The position numbers were made by a program, and so were the translations under genes. Under the pieces are notes generated by a model. The model searched no databases, had not been told where the DNA came from, and was given only the letters and a program-made list of their open reading frames with translations. 64,000 nt of DNA from Amyelois transitella (taxonomy: Eukaryota > Arthropoda > Insecta > Lepidoptera > Pyralidae): assembly GCF_032362555.1 (NCBI RefSeq), contig NC_083518.1, positions 74,501 through 138,500 of the forward strand, read 5' to 3'. This document shows positions 12,148 through 23,575 of this stretch, in pieces. Numbering within the stretch: the first letter of the stretch is position 1; every line of letters starts with the position of its first letter.

Positions 12148-12956
12148 TATCGATAGCTGAGTTACAGCAATAGTATCCATAGGACTATCGAAAGTGTCCA
12201 TAGTAGGAATGTGAAAAAAAAATCGATTATGGAAAAAATCGATTAAAAATCGATTTTTTTAAAGTAAAAATCGATTTTTGTATGTGATTTTTTAAAAATT
12301 AATAATCGATTAAAAATCGATTTTTATAATCATACAATAAATGCACTTCGACATTACGTTTTTGTCTTCTGGCTTGGAGCCCGGAACGCGAACTGCCAAA
12401 GAATACTATCATAGCTCCATAATATTACATTAACGCCATCTGTGCATTCTTTCTTTGCTCTTAAAACAGTTTAGATGATTAATTTAATCAAACATTCTCT
12501 AGATGGAATTAGTCGATGAACAGTATTTTACCGACATTAGGTTGATATTTTATTCATTATTTGTTGCTGAAACTTAATTTTTCAAACTTGATTGTTAAAA
12601 ACTTTAATTTGTGTTAATTGTATAAGAACTTACTGTTTCTGTTGTTTATTTTTAATGAATAAATCTATTGATATATTGTATATGGCGTTTATTTTGACAT
12701 AAATTGAAAAATTAGGAAAAAATCTATCAATATAATAAAATCGATTATTTTCTTAAGAAAAATCGATTATTTGTTAATCGATTTTTCATACTTAAAAAAT
12801 AAATCGATTATATAAAAATCGATTTTTTATCAGCAATGTCACATCCCTAGTCCATAGTATCGATACCTCAGTTACCGTCAAATACTATTGCCACCCACAA
12901 ACAATACTATCGATAGTAGTAGCTTAATATCAAAAGTACTATTGATATTATCGATA
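12148..12956. promoter_or_regulatory. Cluster of four TATCGATA palindromes in the divergent intergenic region
   Basis: Exact TATCGATA octamers occur at 12148-12155, 12858-12865, 12908-12915 and 12949-12956, with near matches between them (CTATCGAAAG, ATTGATAT). The octamer is the DRE motif bound by DREF in Drosophila, common in promoters of replication and repair genes. The cluster lies between the start of the MDC1-like gene (11966, minus) and the SR-rich protein gene (14398, plus). Regulatory function is inference. A repeat-derived origin is equally possible, because the sites sit in palindromic ACTATCGATAGT sequence. Confidence 0.4.
12204..12849. mobile_element. Non-autonomous hAT element (MITE), 646 bp
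   Basis: The ends are TAGGAATGTG and, reading inward from the other side, TAGGGATGTG. They are flanked by an exact 8-bp target duplication GTCCATAG (12196-12203 and 12850-12857). An 8-bp duplication with TAGGGATG-type ends is diagnostic of the hAT superfamily. There is no transposase. The interior is AT-rich and carries many AATCGATT palindromes close to both ends. Confidence 0.85.
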
Positions 12957-13149
12957 CTATAAGACACTTGGTCAAACAGCTGAACTGGCTTTGTGTTTAG
13001 GAGCATTTAGGAGACTATTGGCCAGTCTATCTCGTCAGGGATAAATGAGTTTGCCAGAGACCATCCATTAACCCGCTGGTCCAACGACATTAAAAAGCAT
13101 ACTTAGTCAGCCTCGTCGACAGTAAGATAGATCCCTATCTTACTGTTCT

Positions 13150-14045
13150 GATATCGATTAATCGAAAAATCGTTCTTTTGGAGCGAAAAAATCGATGTTT
13201 TTAATCTATTCTATGCATTGAATCCATCTCGTGAATCGATATCAGAAATCCTAAAATGGAGATACGATTTTTTCTGTTTTGGTATAAACCATACAATTAG
13301 TTGAAGGCCCGTATTATAAGAGTGCTGCCGGCTAATTACTCAAAACCTCGCGAGATGGCTGTATGTGTAGTCTCCTTCGCCTCACTTCTTATCAATAAAA
13401 AAAATACGTTTGTAATCATATTCTTTGACCACTAAGCTACTGTGGCGCATATATGCGCCACCACCGTAATCTGTTGTGGCGCACATGTGCGCCAACTGTC
13501 CGAGACAACTTGAAACTCGATTTTAAGCTTAAAATACATATTGTTATGGTTTAAAATTGTTTAATTTACATCCCAAATATACCCAGCTTGTGGGATCATC
13601 TGTTCCCTGTGAGCGCCTGTTTTCAATTGCTGGAAACATCGCAAATGATGAGCGGAATCGCTTGGATCCCGGTAGACTTGACAGATTGTTGTTTATAAAA
13701 ATGTTATATATTAATCATTGGGAACTTAAGGGCAAATTATCTAATTGTTTTTGATTAAAAAAGATTTAAAAACAAATGTTTTGTTTTCTACCTGATCTGA
13801 TACTTTAATGATAATAGTTATTAAAATAATTGTTAAAAGAATTTGATGAAAAGATCGTAAATTAAAACATTTGTCTTGTTTTTTATGAATTTGATTCATA
13901 CTTACAGTGTAAAAACCAATTTGAAAAAAAAAATAGATTTTTTGGAAATCGAGATTTTACACCTTGATTTTTTGAGGATTGATTCATCAGGTCTCGATTT
14001 GAATCGATTTAAAAATCGATTCGAATCGTGACCCGATTCGGTCGA
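13150..14045 (+). pseudogene. hAT transposase remnant with C-terminal dimerisation domain
   Basis: The open frame 13557-13754 encodes SSVPCERLFSIAGNIAN followed by ERNRLDPGRLDRLLFIKML. This is the hAT C-terminal dimerisation signature (S-S-V-P-x-E-R-x-F-S-x-A-G). No upstream catalytic domain is recognisable. The flanks at 13150-13215 and 13925-14040 are rich in ATCGATT-like motifs resembling those in the neighbouring hAT MITE, suggesting an internally deleted relative. Exact termini were not found. Confidence 0.7.
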
Positions 14046-14397
14046 GCCCGGTGTTCGGTCTTGCATTTGGAATTCAGAGTCGAAGGTGCGCCGCTATATA
14101 GGTACACTAATGACAGTGACAGATGGCACCAATGGTTGTTTGTAGTTTCCTCGTAATGTTTTGGTTTTGAACACCCAATATTTCTTGATTTCATTTAGAT
14201 TTCTATCTATAGATATTCTTCAAAATATTTCCCCTTTGAAGATTTTTTAAATCCGTCAACAGTTGCAGTTGTTATAAACGTGTGAAACATAAGTTCATTT
14301 TCTCCTTCATAACCTCCATTTTTTCATGAGAGATTACGGTATTTTCCTTTTTTTAATTATAAAGTCATATTTATTATACTAATATCTGTGTTTAGTG

Positions 14398-16789
14398 ATG
14401 GCGGACACAAGTGAAAAAGAGTTGAAGTCTTCCGATCCGGAGGATGTTCCGAGTGATTTTTTCGATGATTTCAATAAAGAAGATTTCATTGAAGGTCTCA
14501 GTGTTATAGATAGTTGGGATGATGATGACAAGGTACAAAGCTCTCGCTTCAATGAGTCGGCTCTGGACAGTGTTAATGACATTCGCGAGCTGATTCCAGA
14601 CGACGACCGCTCCAGAAAGAGGAAAGGTTCAATTTCGAATGACCGAAAAAAAGCCAGTAAGCAGAAAATGGGTGAATATTATGAAACTTTGAAGAAGAAA
14701 GTGAAAGAACTGTCAACTGAGTTTGATCTCGACGATGTGATCAAACCTGGCAGTCGGCGAGACCCAAACAAAACAATTGAAGCTATAAAAAGAGATAAGG
14801 AGGTTAAGGTTCGGGAGTATTTGGGTAAATGCCTGGAAGGAAACGACGATCTGGTCCCACCCGGCACGGAATTGGAACATCTTGAGGAGAGAAAAATTAT
14901 GAGCGGCAAAAAGAAAGAAATAGATAAACCTAAAGATTCAAGAATAAAGCGAGAAGTTTATTCAAGACAAGACAAGACAAGGAGTCCCAAAATTAAGACA
15001 TTACATTCAAGTCCATATCACAGTGCAAGAAGCCCTATACGAAGTCATCGACACAGTCCACGTCGAAGCCCAAGGCGCAGCCCTAGAAGGAGCCCCCGCC
15101 GATGCCCTTGGCGGAGTCCGCGGCGCAGTCCTAGACGAAGTCCGAAAAGATCAAGTCCTTGGAGATCTAGAAGAGCACACAGCCCCAGGTTTAGTCCGAG
15201 ACGTAGCCCTGTTCATCTTTACCGTTCGCGATCACCATTGCTGACCAAGGACCTCCGTTGGCGCTCACGTTCCAAATCTCGCCAAAGTGAGATTTATCAG
15301 TACCCTACCACATCCTATCATTCACAAGATACAACATTTGCAATGCAATATCAAAATATGTATAGTACCCCTGATCCAAGGTACCAACAGCCAGCATATT
15401 ACGGCGGCTACGGTCCCGGTTACGAGTACGGCACAGCCCCGGTGGAGGCGCCGCAGCCGGTGCCGCCGCCGCAGACGCCGGTGCCGGGGCCGCCCGCGAG
15501 CGCCCCGCCCGCCGCGCCGGCGCCGGCGCCCGTCCCGCCGGTTCCGGTTCCGGATCCGGCTCCCGCACCTCTCTCCACACACACTCAAATTCAACCTTCG
15601 CCATATCAGGCATTGGCACAAGTAAATATATTGCTATTTACTCTGTTTGTATTTACCTCTATTCATGGGACTAAAAAATATGTGAATGTTTCAGCTGGTG
15701 GCTGATGGGAAACTTTCCAAAGAAGATTTCCTGAAGCTAGCCCCTAAAGGTAGCTGCTCAATTTTTAATTTTCTAAGATTTTTCACCAAGTAATTTTGTA
15801 TTGACATAATAGTTATATTTTAACTACCTTGCAGGTTCAACAAAACCTATGGACAACAATGCTAGAGTTATAGGTGGGTAGATCTTTTATTGGTTGTTAT
15901 TTGGATTCGATTTGATTTGGAATCTTGTTCTGAGGCGAAACCAACCCTTTATCTTTATTTTCATGATGTCAATAAAGCTTTTAAAATTAATTCTGATAAA
16001 TTTATGAACCGTCTAGAACTGATTTTTTAAGTTTGTTTATTTTTGTGAAAGTGAGTTGCTGTATTTGAGTATTCTCTATGCTGGTATTTTTCTTTGAAAT
16101 AGTTTTACAAAGTCTGTGTTTTCTTTGCAGTATTGTGTCGTTGCAATCAGGCTTATAAACGGTTGACAGACAAACAAGTGTTACCAAACCGTCTGATTAT
16201 GCTAAATGATTTGAGGAACGCCCAGGAACCCAAGTGTTTAGCTCCCAAGTTCTGCTCGCCGCTGAAGAGACAGGCCGCTATCGAATTCCACTTCACGAAG
16301 GCCGCCGGCTCGTCGGCGCCGCCCAACAAGCAGGTCATCGACTCGGTGATCGCCGCCATCGGGCTCGACAAGATCGTCGCCAAGCCGAGGAAGACGGCGG
16401 CGCAGAGGAACATGAAGGACGCCTCCGTTCAAACGACCAAGATGTGCTGCGACGCGTGCGAGATCCGCGCCTCGACGAAGTTCGTCGCGGCCAGCACGGC
16501 CACCGACCCGGAATACTTCTCCGTGTCGACGCACACCCAAGTCGTCGAGCAAGACTTGATCAGCTCTAAAGTGGTGTTCAACCCGAGCGGGAGCGTCGGG
16601 GACCCCGCGCCGATATCCATCGCTCACCTGACGCCCGCGCAGTTGGTGTCGCAGCTGGCGGCGCGCGCCAAGACGCTGAAGCAGAGCGACCCGCCGCCGC
16701 ACCAGTTCAACCGCCGGAACCCGCCTTACAACTACGACTACGAAGGCGGCCAGCAGTATCACAACAACTATTCCAATTATAGATATTAG
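14398..16789 (+). CDS. Uncharacterised acidic / SR-repeat / Pro-Ala-rich nuclear-type protein, 4 coding exons
   Basis: Exons I assembled: 14398-15621, 15695-15749, 15835-15873, 16131-16789. All introns are GT-AG and in phase, giving 658 aa. The N-terminus is acidic (DVPSDFFDDFNKEDFIEG ... SWDDDD). A lysine-rich, probably helical region follows, then a run of about ten SPRR repeats and other RS dipeptides (residues about 205-295). Next come a Tyr/Gln-rich stretch, a Pro/Ala-rich stretch (about 345-395), and a C-terminal exon with paired cysteines (CRCNQAYKRL, CCDACEIRAS) and a Tyr/Asn-rich tail. SR repeats suggest nuclear RNA-processing association, but I do not recognise the family. The start is the ATG at 14398 just after a promoter-like AT-rich stretch. 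The cysteine-bearing C-terminal exon is GC-rich and looks like the conserved part. Confidence 0.85.
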
Positions 16790-16986
16790 ATTAATTAGCT
16801 AAGGTTTGTACGATATCCTCATAGGTGTAAGATTTTTTTTGTGGCAACCATAACTCGCCATGGCCGAGGTTTTGGGTTGAGTTAATCAAACCACTGGTTG
16901 TCTGGAAAAAAATCGAGAATAAGACCGCCCATTGTACTCGCATCTAGTTATTAGCTATTTCCACAACATTGTTCTTTTTTGTGTGC

Positions 16987-16992
16987 AATAAA
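16987..16992 (+). terminator. Poly(A) signal of the SR-rich protein gene
   Basis: AATAAA lies 198 bp after the stop codon at 16789, giving a 3' untranslated region of roughly 220 nt. Confidence 0.6.
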
Positions 16993-17655
16993 GAGTTATT
17001 CATTCATTCATGAATGGATTGTGTATTTGAATGTTTCAGTTCATAAATAATAGACATTGTAATACCATTGCATGAAAACTATATGAAAAATAAGGTTTTA
17101 TGTGACATTTATAATATTGGTTTGGTGTTTAGCATTGGGTGGTGTATATTTATAATTATGGTTTTATATGAGAGCCTACAAATCAGTAAATATGCTATGC
17201 CAAGATTTGTTTAATTAAGAATTGTTCTTATTATTTTTTGTACTCCCGTCACCATATTTGATATAGTCCGCAGTGTTTACGTACTGCTTTGAGGCAGTTG
17301 TCGCTGTGCTAAGATTCAGAGGAAGCAGTTTGTATGCCACTAGCACCTGGTAGCACAACAAGGCCAGACACTGTTGTAGTGGTATCAGCCGAGTATTGCA
17401 AGCGGGCGAGAGTTCTACGAGCGTGACAGTGGCAGACATTCGTGGTCTGGCGGAAGAACAAACAATGGTAAAGAACTAAATAAAATTAAAACCCTTGTAA
17501 AATTTGCTTAATTAGATAGCATAGAAAGAATAAACTATGTGAATTTTGCATCTTGATATTTCCATTGTGTAAATAAGTCCTTTGTAGATTTTAAATGTAT
17601 CTAGTAGGAAATATTTTACAGTTTCTCACATTGAAGGTGATTATTTGTAATTAAC

Positions 17656-18438
17656 ATGCGCAAACGCGATCGCCTTAGAAGACTGATGACGTCTGCCGCA
17701 GCACTGATCCTGGAGAAGACTAGAACCTATGCGATAATTGTGTCCATCAAAAGTGCCGATCGAAGATCACAGAAACGTTCCCTAAGGATCAATTTAAAAG
17801 GTAGATAATACTTATGACTGTTGAAATAGCGCCATGCGTGTTTTCGCTAAGGAATTATACTAAACGCGATTTCAGCAGTGAACGTGTCAAATGAAGACAA
17901 GTAATATCTTCCTTTTTAATGATTTGATCATTTAAGGAGCTCATGTCCGTGAAGACATCGAAGAAAACCCGGAAAGGTGTATCTGCAGCTCAGGAGGCCG
18001 TCGTCATAAGAGTGTCTAGTTGTAAATGGCTCTAAGATTTCTCTGCCGGATAAAATCCTACGCTGTTGCTTTATTCGACTATTAACCTTTGAAACAGAAC
18101 GAGGTAAATTAACTTCACTGGTTCTTTTCAACATATATCACTGTTGACATGTTTTGGTAGGAATGAAAAGCAGTTTCGCGATCTCTTAAATATTGTATAA
18201 CAGACTAATTATTTTACTATATAAAACTGTTGATTCTTTGCAGCCTTCCAAATGGCAGACCTGTTGAAGGTATGGTAGGTGCTACGAGGAACAATGTTTT
18301 ATATTGCTTTTCCCAAAGCTGTGAACAGGTTCTGACGAGGAACTTAAAAAACTGCTTAAGTTGAAGAAACATGATGCTTCCGAAAGCGGCTCTGACCGCG
18401 AAAACGCCCTCTTTTCAGTCTGCTTCTACGATCTATGA
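17656..18438 (+). CDS. Small unrecognised protein, 106 aa, 4 coding exons
   Basis: Exons I assembled: 17656-17800, 17937-17976, 18244-18269, 18329-18438. Donors are AAAAG|GTAGAT, AAAG|GTGTAT and GAAG|GTATGG. Each acceptor has a pyrimidine-rich tract. The three phases (1, 2, 1) fit exactly and end at a TGA, giving 321 nt. The ATG has an in-frame stop 18 nt upstream with no AG between, so it is the natural start. The protein begins MRKRDRLRRLMTSAAALILE, passes through a basic segment, then an acidic linker (EDIEENPES), a Lys/Leu helix (DEELKKLLKLKKH) and ends ENALFSVCFYDL. No domain is recognised. A poly(A) signal follows at 18583. A noncoding 5' exon may end at the GTAAAG donor near 17468. All four exons are too short to show up as ordinary long open frames. 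Confidence 0.6.
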
Positions 18439-18582
18439 GAGATCGAGAATCAAATTTTGAATTGGTATAACTTTGAAATAAAAATCTTTGATACAAATGT
18501 GTAACAGAAACTGTATTAAAAATCTTGTACATATATATAACAAAACTTATTATAAACATTGTAGGTGCCGTAACTTTTAATG

Positions 18583-18617
18583 AATAAATTGCTTTTAAAT
18601 GGGAATTTTGTTTTATT
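18583..18617. terminator. Opposed poly(A) signals between two convergent genes
   Basis: AATAAA on the plus strand at 18583-18588 serves the 106-aa gene. AATAAA on the minus strand at 18617-18612 lies only about 13 nt beyond the Aven stop codon (18630). Cleavage 10-25 nt past each signal would make the two transcripts overlap by a few tens of bases. Confidence 0.6.
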
Positions 18618-18629
18618 TCTCACCATACA

Positions 18630-21312
18630 TCAACCGTCTAGAAAGTCGTCCAACCATTTTTCGAGGTCCTCTGGAGATTCAATCGCCGGTTTTTTCGATT
18701 CATCTGATTTTGATGTGGCGTTGATTTCTTTTACTGTAAAAAATTAAAAGCGTTGGTTGAGCTGAATTAAGTGATTTAGTACACATTCGCCGCAACCTTT
18801 TGTCATTGCAGACAAAATGCTTGCGATGGGCAAGTTTTGCGGAAGCCTATATGCTATCTGTAGGGCACAATGTCTGGCCATTCTGGATTGGGCTTTGTTG
18901 ACATTGGTAGAAATGATATGCAAGGCAATGGACTATAAAATTGATGCCATAGACCAGACAAAGTGGAGAGAAAAATGTTAGAAAGCAGCTCCTGGCTGGA
19001 ACCGCGGAAAGATAAAATGAAAAGGTTGCGGTTGCATTGCGGTTATAACATAAAAGGGCTTTTGCAAAGGTATTTGAATATATCTACGATTTATATTATA
19101 TCTGACACTTGTGGGAGTTCAAGGCAGACCGTTTTTAATTTACTGAGTGAATTGCTTTGTATGACAAAATCATGTTCATACATACCTTTTTCTGTGGAAC
19201 CAACAGATTCTTCAGTGTTTAGAATGTTATTACTAGAAGCAGTCTTCTCTTCAGTCAGAATCGACGGGCCACCAACTTCATCGTCCAGTAAGAGATCATC
19301 AATTTCATCTATTACTTCTCTGACTTCCTGTGTTTGACTAATATTTACGACATTTATGATTTCATTACTACTCATATTTTCAATTTTTTCATTTCCTATG
19401 GATAATTTAATTTGCTCATTGTTTTTTACAGAAAGAGCTCCAGGGGTTTCTTCAGCTTTATTGTCTGGTTCTTCTATAAAGTGGACATTTCCATTATTTG
19501 TGTCAGCCTTTTCAGTTGCACTAAATGCCTCTTTGAAATTGTTAAGTATTTTATCTTTCGCCTCTAATTCTGGGGTTGTGTACGATTTATCATTAAAATA
19601 TTTCTGTTTATATTTCACAGATCTGTTATCCATAGTTAGTATGTCAGTTTCACGAAAGATTCCCTTTTCAATGTTATTCCTTTCATAGAAAGGTATTGTG
19701 CACAGTGCATTAGCGAGGTTATTCATATTAATTTCAAAGTACTTGTCATAAGGAGATGGGCCGGTGATGGCGTCCCACGATTTTTCGTGTTTAAATTGGA
19801 AATGTCCACCAGCTGACAACGGCATTTGGATTAATTGCTGAAAATAAAAGAGAAATTAACATGATCAAAAATGTATATTATTTATAGTAACTACCCAGAT
19901 GATCAATGTTTTTTGTTAGGTGATTCAAATGACATCAGAAAAAAATGTCGTAGCCTAGCAACCATTTAATATGGGAATATGATTTGGAATATGGTTTATG
20001 ATAATTACTTATATTGATAAACATCCAAGACCTAAACCAATCAGAGAAAGTTAGAAGTTCCTAATGCTTGCCTAGATTCTTGGGACCTCTGGTGTCACAA
20101 ACAAGCGTACTACTGTGTCTTTATAGTTCATGTAGTACAAATTATTGATGTCCATCCTCACTTATGTCCATCCATGTCAAAGTAAATACAAGCATAATCA
20201 CAAAATTTTTGTTAATCTGTGTTTTTTGGAAAGTATACATCATCTTTCTGTAGAACTACAGATACAAATAAAGTCCTTTTAATCAGGCACACAATACATA
20301 GAAACAAATCCATACCTCATAGTCGGCACCCATACTCTCCTGTTCGTCAATAGCTTCATAGCTCACAATAGGCATCTCATACTTGCTCCAGTTGCTCTGA
20401 ATCTCTTTCTTCTTGTATTTGGAGTTGGCTTCCTCCGTGATCTTCAGTATTTCATCAGTTTCCCTCTTTAAGTTTTTATAGAAATCAGGTCCAGGCTGCT
20501 CATGCATAGGTTTCTGGGGCACTGTAACTATAAATTAATACTATATTAATAGGAAATTCTTCCTGTATTTAACTATGTTATGTGGTCAACAGTCTTAACT
20601 GATTTGCTCAGTTGGACTGTTGAGGAGTTATGTAAGTGGTTTGGTAAGCACAGGGTACTTCAGGCGCTCATTCCATCTGTGATATATTTTATCTCTTTAA
20701 ACACTACAGTCATTCAAATTTAAGAACAATTATATGTTTGTTAGACAATATGTATTGAGACATTTATACCTAATACAACATCTTTTGTACAGAGTAGGCA
20801 TAGTGACAAGATTTGAAGGACATAATATGTAAGGTTAATTGAGATTCAAAGATAGTTTACAGGCAGGTTGCTGGCTGATTGCCTAAAAGTACATAGGAGT
20901 TTAATTGACTTCCACAATCAACATGGGAAGTGAAACAGCTAGCACTATGTTACTATGTTTTTTTTTCTCTAGGTATTGGGCTAATACCTATCTGGATTGA
21001 GTTGACAAAAAAATATTTCGATCTGATAAACTTGATCCTATGAGGATACTTTTATTTTAGTTACTAACTTTATGATTAGGCTAACCTTTTGATTCTTCAG
21101 TCTTTTCCGCAGGAGGAGGGCCAGCCGAGTTTGCAGCACCAGATCTCTGCCGACCCTGACGAGGTTTTCTCTGTTCTTTCGCATCGTTCTTTCCTTTTTG
21201 TCTGAAATGTGATGTGAAAACAACTTATGAACTCATGATTTTATGGTTTGGTACAGCCCATATTTTCATATGTTAGGAATGTGGCTCACTTATTTTTCTT
21301 ATCTTCCGGCAT
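18630..21312 (-). CDS. AVEN: Aven homologue (cell death / checkpoint regulator), 5 coding exons
   Basis: Exons I assembled (5' to 3'): 21312-21290, 21201-21086, 20521-20316, 19837-19186, 18733-18630. All introns are GT-AG and in phase, totalling 1101 nt (366 aa), close to the 362 aa of human Aven. Diagnostic blocks in order: an N-terminal basic Arg/Gly/Gln stretch (RKPRQGRQRSG) in the place of the vertebrate RGG region; SNWSKYEMP and ADYEQLIQMPLSAGGHFQF; the core KSWD ... YFEINMNNLANALCTIPFYE; an acidic EIDDLLLDDE motif; and the C-terminal PEDLEKWLDDFLDG, matching the E-[ED]-L-E-x-W-L-D end of Aven. In vertebrates Aven binds Bcl-xL and Apaf-1, activates ATM and modulates translation. The insect role is inferred by homology. 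The first exon holds only seven full codons. Confidence 0.88.
18770..19080. other. Aven intron 4, possible old repeat
   Basis: This is intronic sequence between the last two Aven exons. It contains several near-repeats of a purine-rich GCGGTTGCATTGCGGTT type, but no recognisable element or coding potential. Confidence 0.3.
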
Positions 21313-21559
21313 AATTTAATTTAATCTAACTTCATTCCACAATAAGATAACACACAACACAACCAGTTTTCTCAGAAAACATTTCTGTATCTGTTTGTTA
21401 AATTTCACGGCGTGCGTGACAGCTTGGTGACAGCCGATCAGCCGAACGCCAATATCCTCTAAACCAATATTGCCAACATGACATTGACGGTTAATGTCAT
21501 AGTAGATAACTTGCATACCTTTTGTTACTTAAGTCTCTTCAGTTCAGGTCAAATACAAA

Positions 21560-22680
21560 TCTTAAATTATTTTTATATAGCCTAACTTGAATGAATAAAA
21601 TGGAACTAAAGATATTAGAAGGGCGGCAAAAATTTTTTTCGTTTACTAATGAAGCATAGACGCAAGTGGAAATGTTTAGAGTGGTAGGTATATGCGTCTA
21701 CTCTCTAGAGTCTCTACTCGACCGACTAGACTCTCTGCTCTACCTTCCACATCGGGTACTTACTCTCAACATTTGCGTGTTCCCAGGTGCATCCTCTGCC
21801 AGTATGTATCGAGCAGGTATCTTTGAGGCCTTCAAGAGTACAGTATGATTATTCTCATGTTAAGCATAAATCAATTATTACTGACCTTCGGTTATTTGTT
21901 GGCAGGATGGGTATCTCGTTCCACCCAACATATCTTTGTGATAATCTGACTTCACTCAGATTAGCTTAAATGTATTTTGGAATACTCAAACATGAGAGTC
22001 TATTTAGCAATTTCTAGAAGTCTTATAAGTAGAACAGAAACGAAAAATTACACAAGGTAGAGTAGGTATTAGACAAGGTAGAGTAGGTACAGCTTATTTC
22101 ATAAGTGTATCTTCCAGCAGACCGTGAGCCGTGACCCGTGAGATGAAAAGTTGAAAGAAACGCATACAAACTATGAAATTTATATTATTTCAATCTTGTT
22201 TTTTTTTATAAACTTACCAAATATATACCTACCTACCAAGAAATTCAAACTATTATTTCTTACAAGTTGTGAGCCGTTCACCGCCATCAATACGATTTAC
22301 AATTTTTTTTCTATGACTGATGTATCTAGTGAGTAATAAAGATGTTATGGTGAGATTAGATTCAAGATCAACTATTAGATAAGTACAAGAATAAAACTAC
22401 GTCTTCTGGACTAAATATACAAACTCATTGAATACAAAAGAGTTATTACCAAAGAAGTCCTTAAAATCTTATGACCCATCTGTGACCCGTATAATGTACA
22501 ATATTAAGTTTAAAATTGCTTGTTTATTAATCCTGTCTGTTTGCTAGGCTTTAAAAGGGGTGACTGGTTTCGTAACAACTGTGTTAGTGTAGGCGGCTCG
22601 TAGGAGCGGTGCAGTCAATAGGGGGCTCCGGCCCCGGGCGCAGACCCTAAGGGGCACAGGAAGAATGAGTTTTACTTTAC
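21560..22680. other. Upstream region of Aven, noncoding
   Basis: No gene is supported. Short local duplications are visible, such as two copies of GACAAGGTAGAGTAGGTA-like sequence at 22050-22090 and runs of TCTCTAGAGTCTCTACTCG near 21700. The open frames here are short and unremarkable. Confidence 0.3.
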
Positions 22681-22682
22681 TT

Positions 22683-22800
22683 ACAGCCCATAAAAGTCCA
22701 CTGCTGGTCTGAGGCCTCTCTAGTTATGGGGGGTATTTACACATAGTCACCACGCTGAACAGGCGGGTTGGTGACCGAATAGAATGAATGAATAGAAATG
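22683..22800. repeat. Lepidopteran interspersed-repeat fragment
   Basis: CATAAAAGTCCACTGCTGG, GAGGCCTC and CACATAGTCACCACGCTG in this order match a dispersed repeat widespread in moth and butterfly genomes, probably the 3' untranslated part of a LINE. Only a fragment is present, with no coding remnants. Confidence 0.55.
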
Positions 22801-23423
22801 AAATTCCTTTTATTGCACATAAGAGAAATATTCCGAACATATAAAATATCGTAAAATTTAAGTAGGATATGTGAAAAGGCGGCCATGGCCATAATGCCAT
22901 CTCTTATAGGCAACTTTTTGGAGAGAAATGAAGTGCAGGGTTCTTCACAGAAATGTCCGATAATCACAAAAAAATATCTACAGCTACTTTTTGTAAATGG
23001 TCAAACAATAAACCTTTAGATACAATAAACCTTTAAAGGGCGCGATTTAAAAACTCGCGCCGGCGCATGAAACTCTAGTTACGGTCTGCGTAGGAGTCGG
23101 GGAAGGCTTGCGATGCATCCGAGATAAGGATATTACCATAACACTATCCGCTTAAACCCGTGACTATGGATTACAAATTATACATCTCATTCATTGAAAA
23201 GCATGAGGTGTATAAATAAACAAAAGATTAATGAGAAACTCGGAAATAAGACGACGTAAAATTCAAAATTAAAACGCGTAGTAAAAAAGGAAAAACATTA
23301 ATTCGTTCTTTCTATACATATTATGGTTTAAAGAGAAAAAAAGGCACATTTCAAACATCAATAATTGTCATATCTTTTGGATTCACAATAAATGTTGATT
23401 GATCATGAAATTGATATCAACCA

Positions 23424-23575
23424 ATGTTGTGAAACATTGATTGATGTCAAATAAATTAGTTAAAACTAAGTTTACTACCGCTTCCAAAGCGTCAGTGCAG
23501 AAAAAGTGAAGCGAAACAAACTGCAGTGCTGCATTTTCTTCAATAACGTCAACATTACAATTATCCAAACTTAGA
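23424..23575. repeat. Dispersed repeat, copy 2
   Basis: This is the second copy of the element at 61-200, with the same ordered blocks (ACTAAGTTTACT, CGCTTCCAA, GCGTCAGTGCAGAA, GCATTTTCTTCAA). A minus-strand open frame across it is repeat-derived rather than a gene. Confidence 0.6.

Noticed and set aside
15287..15625. Arg/Pro/Ala-rich frames on both strands over the Pro/Ala region of the SR-rich gene
   Set aside because: Shadow frames caused by GC-rich codons; the real frame continues in phase through four exons.
16238..16762. 174-codon minus-strand frame rich in Arg, Val and Asp
   Set aside because: Antisense shadow of the GC-rich last exon of the SR-rich gene.
17215..17439. Minus-strand open frame of 74 codons (MSATVTLVELSPACNTRLIP...)
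   Set aside because: No domain, no convincing upstream exon, and it overlaps the likely promoter/5' leader of the plus-strand 106-aa gene. Kept out as unsupported rather than disproved.
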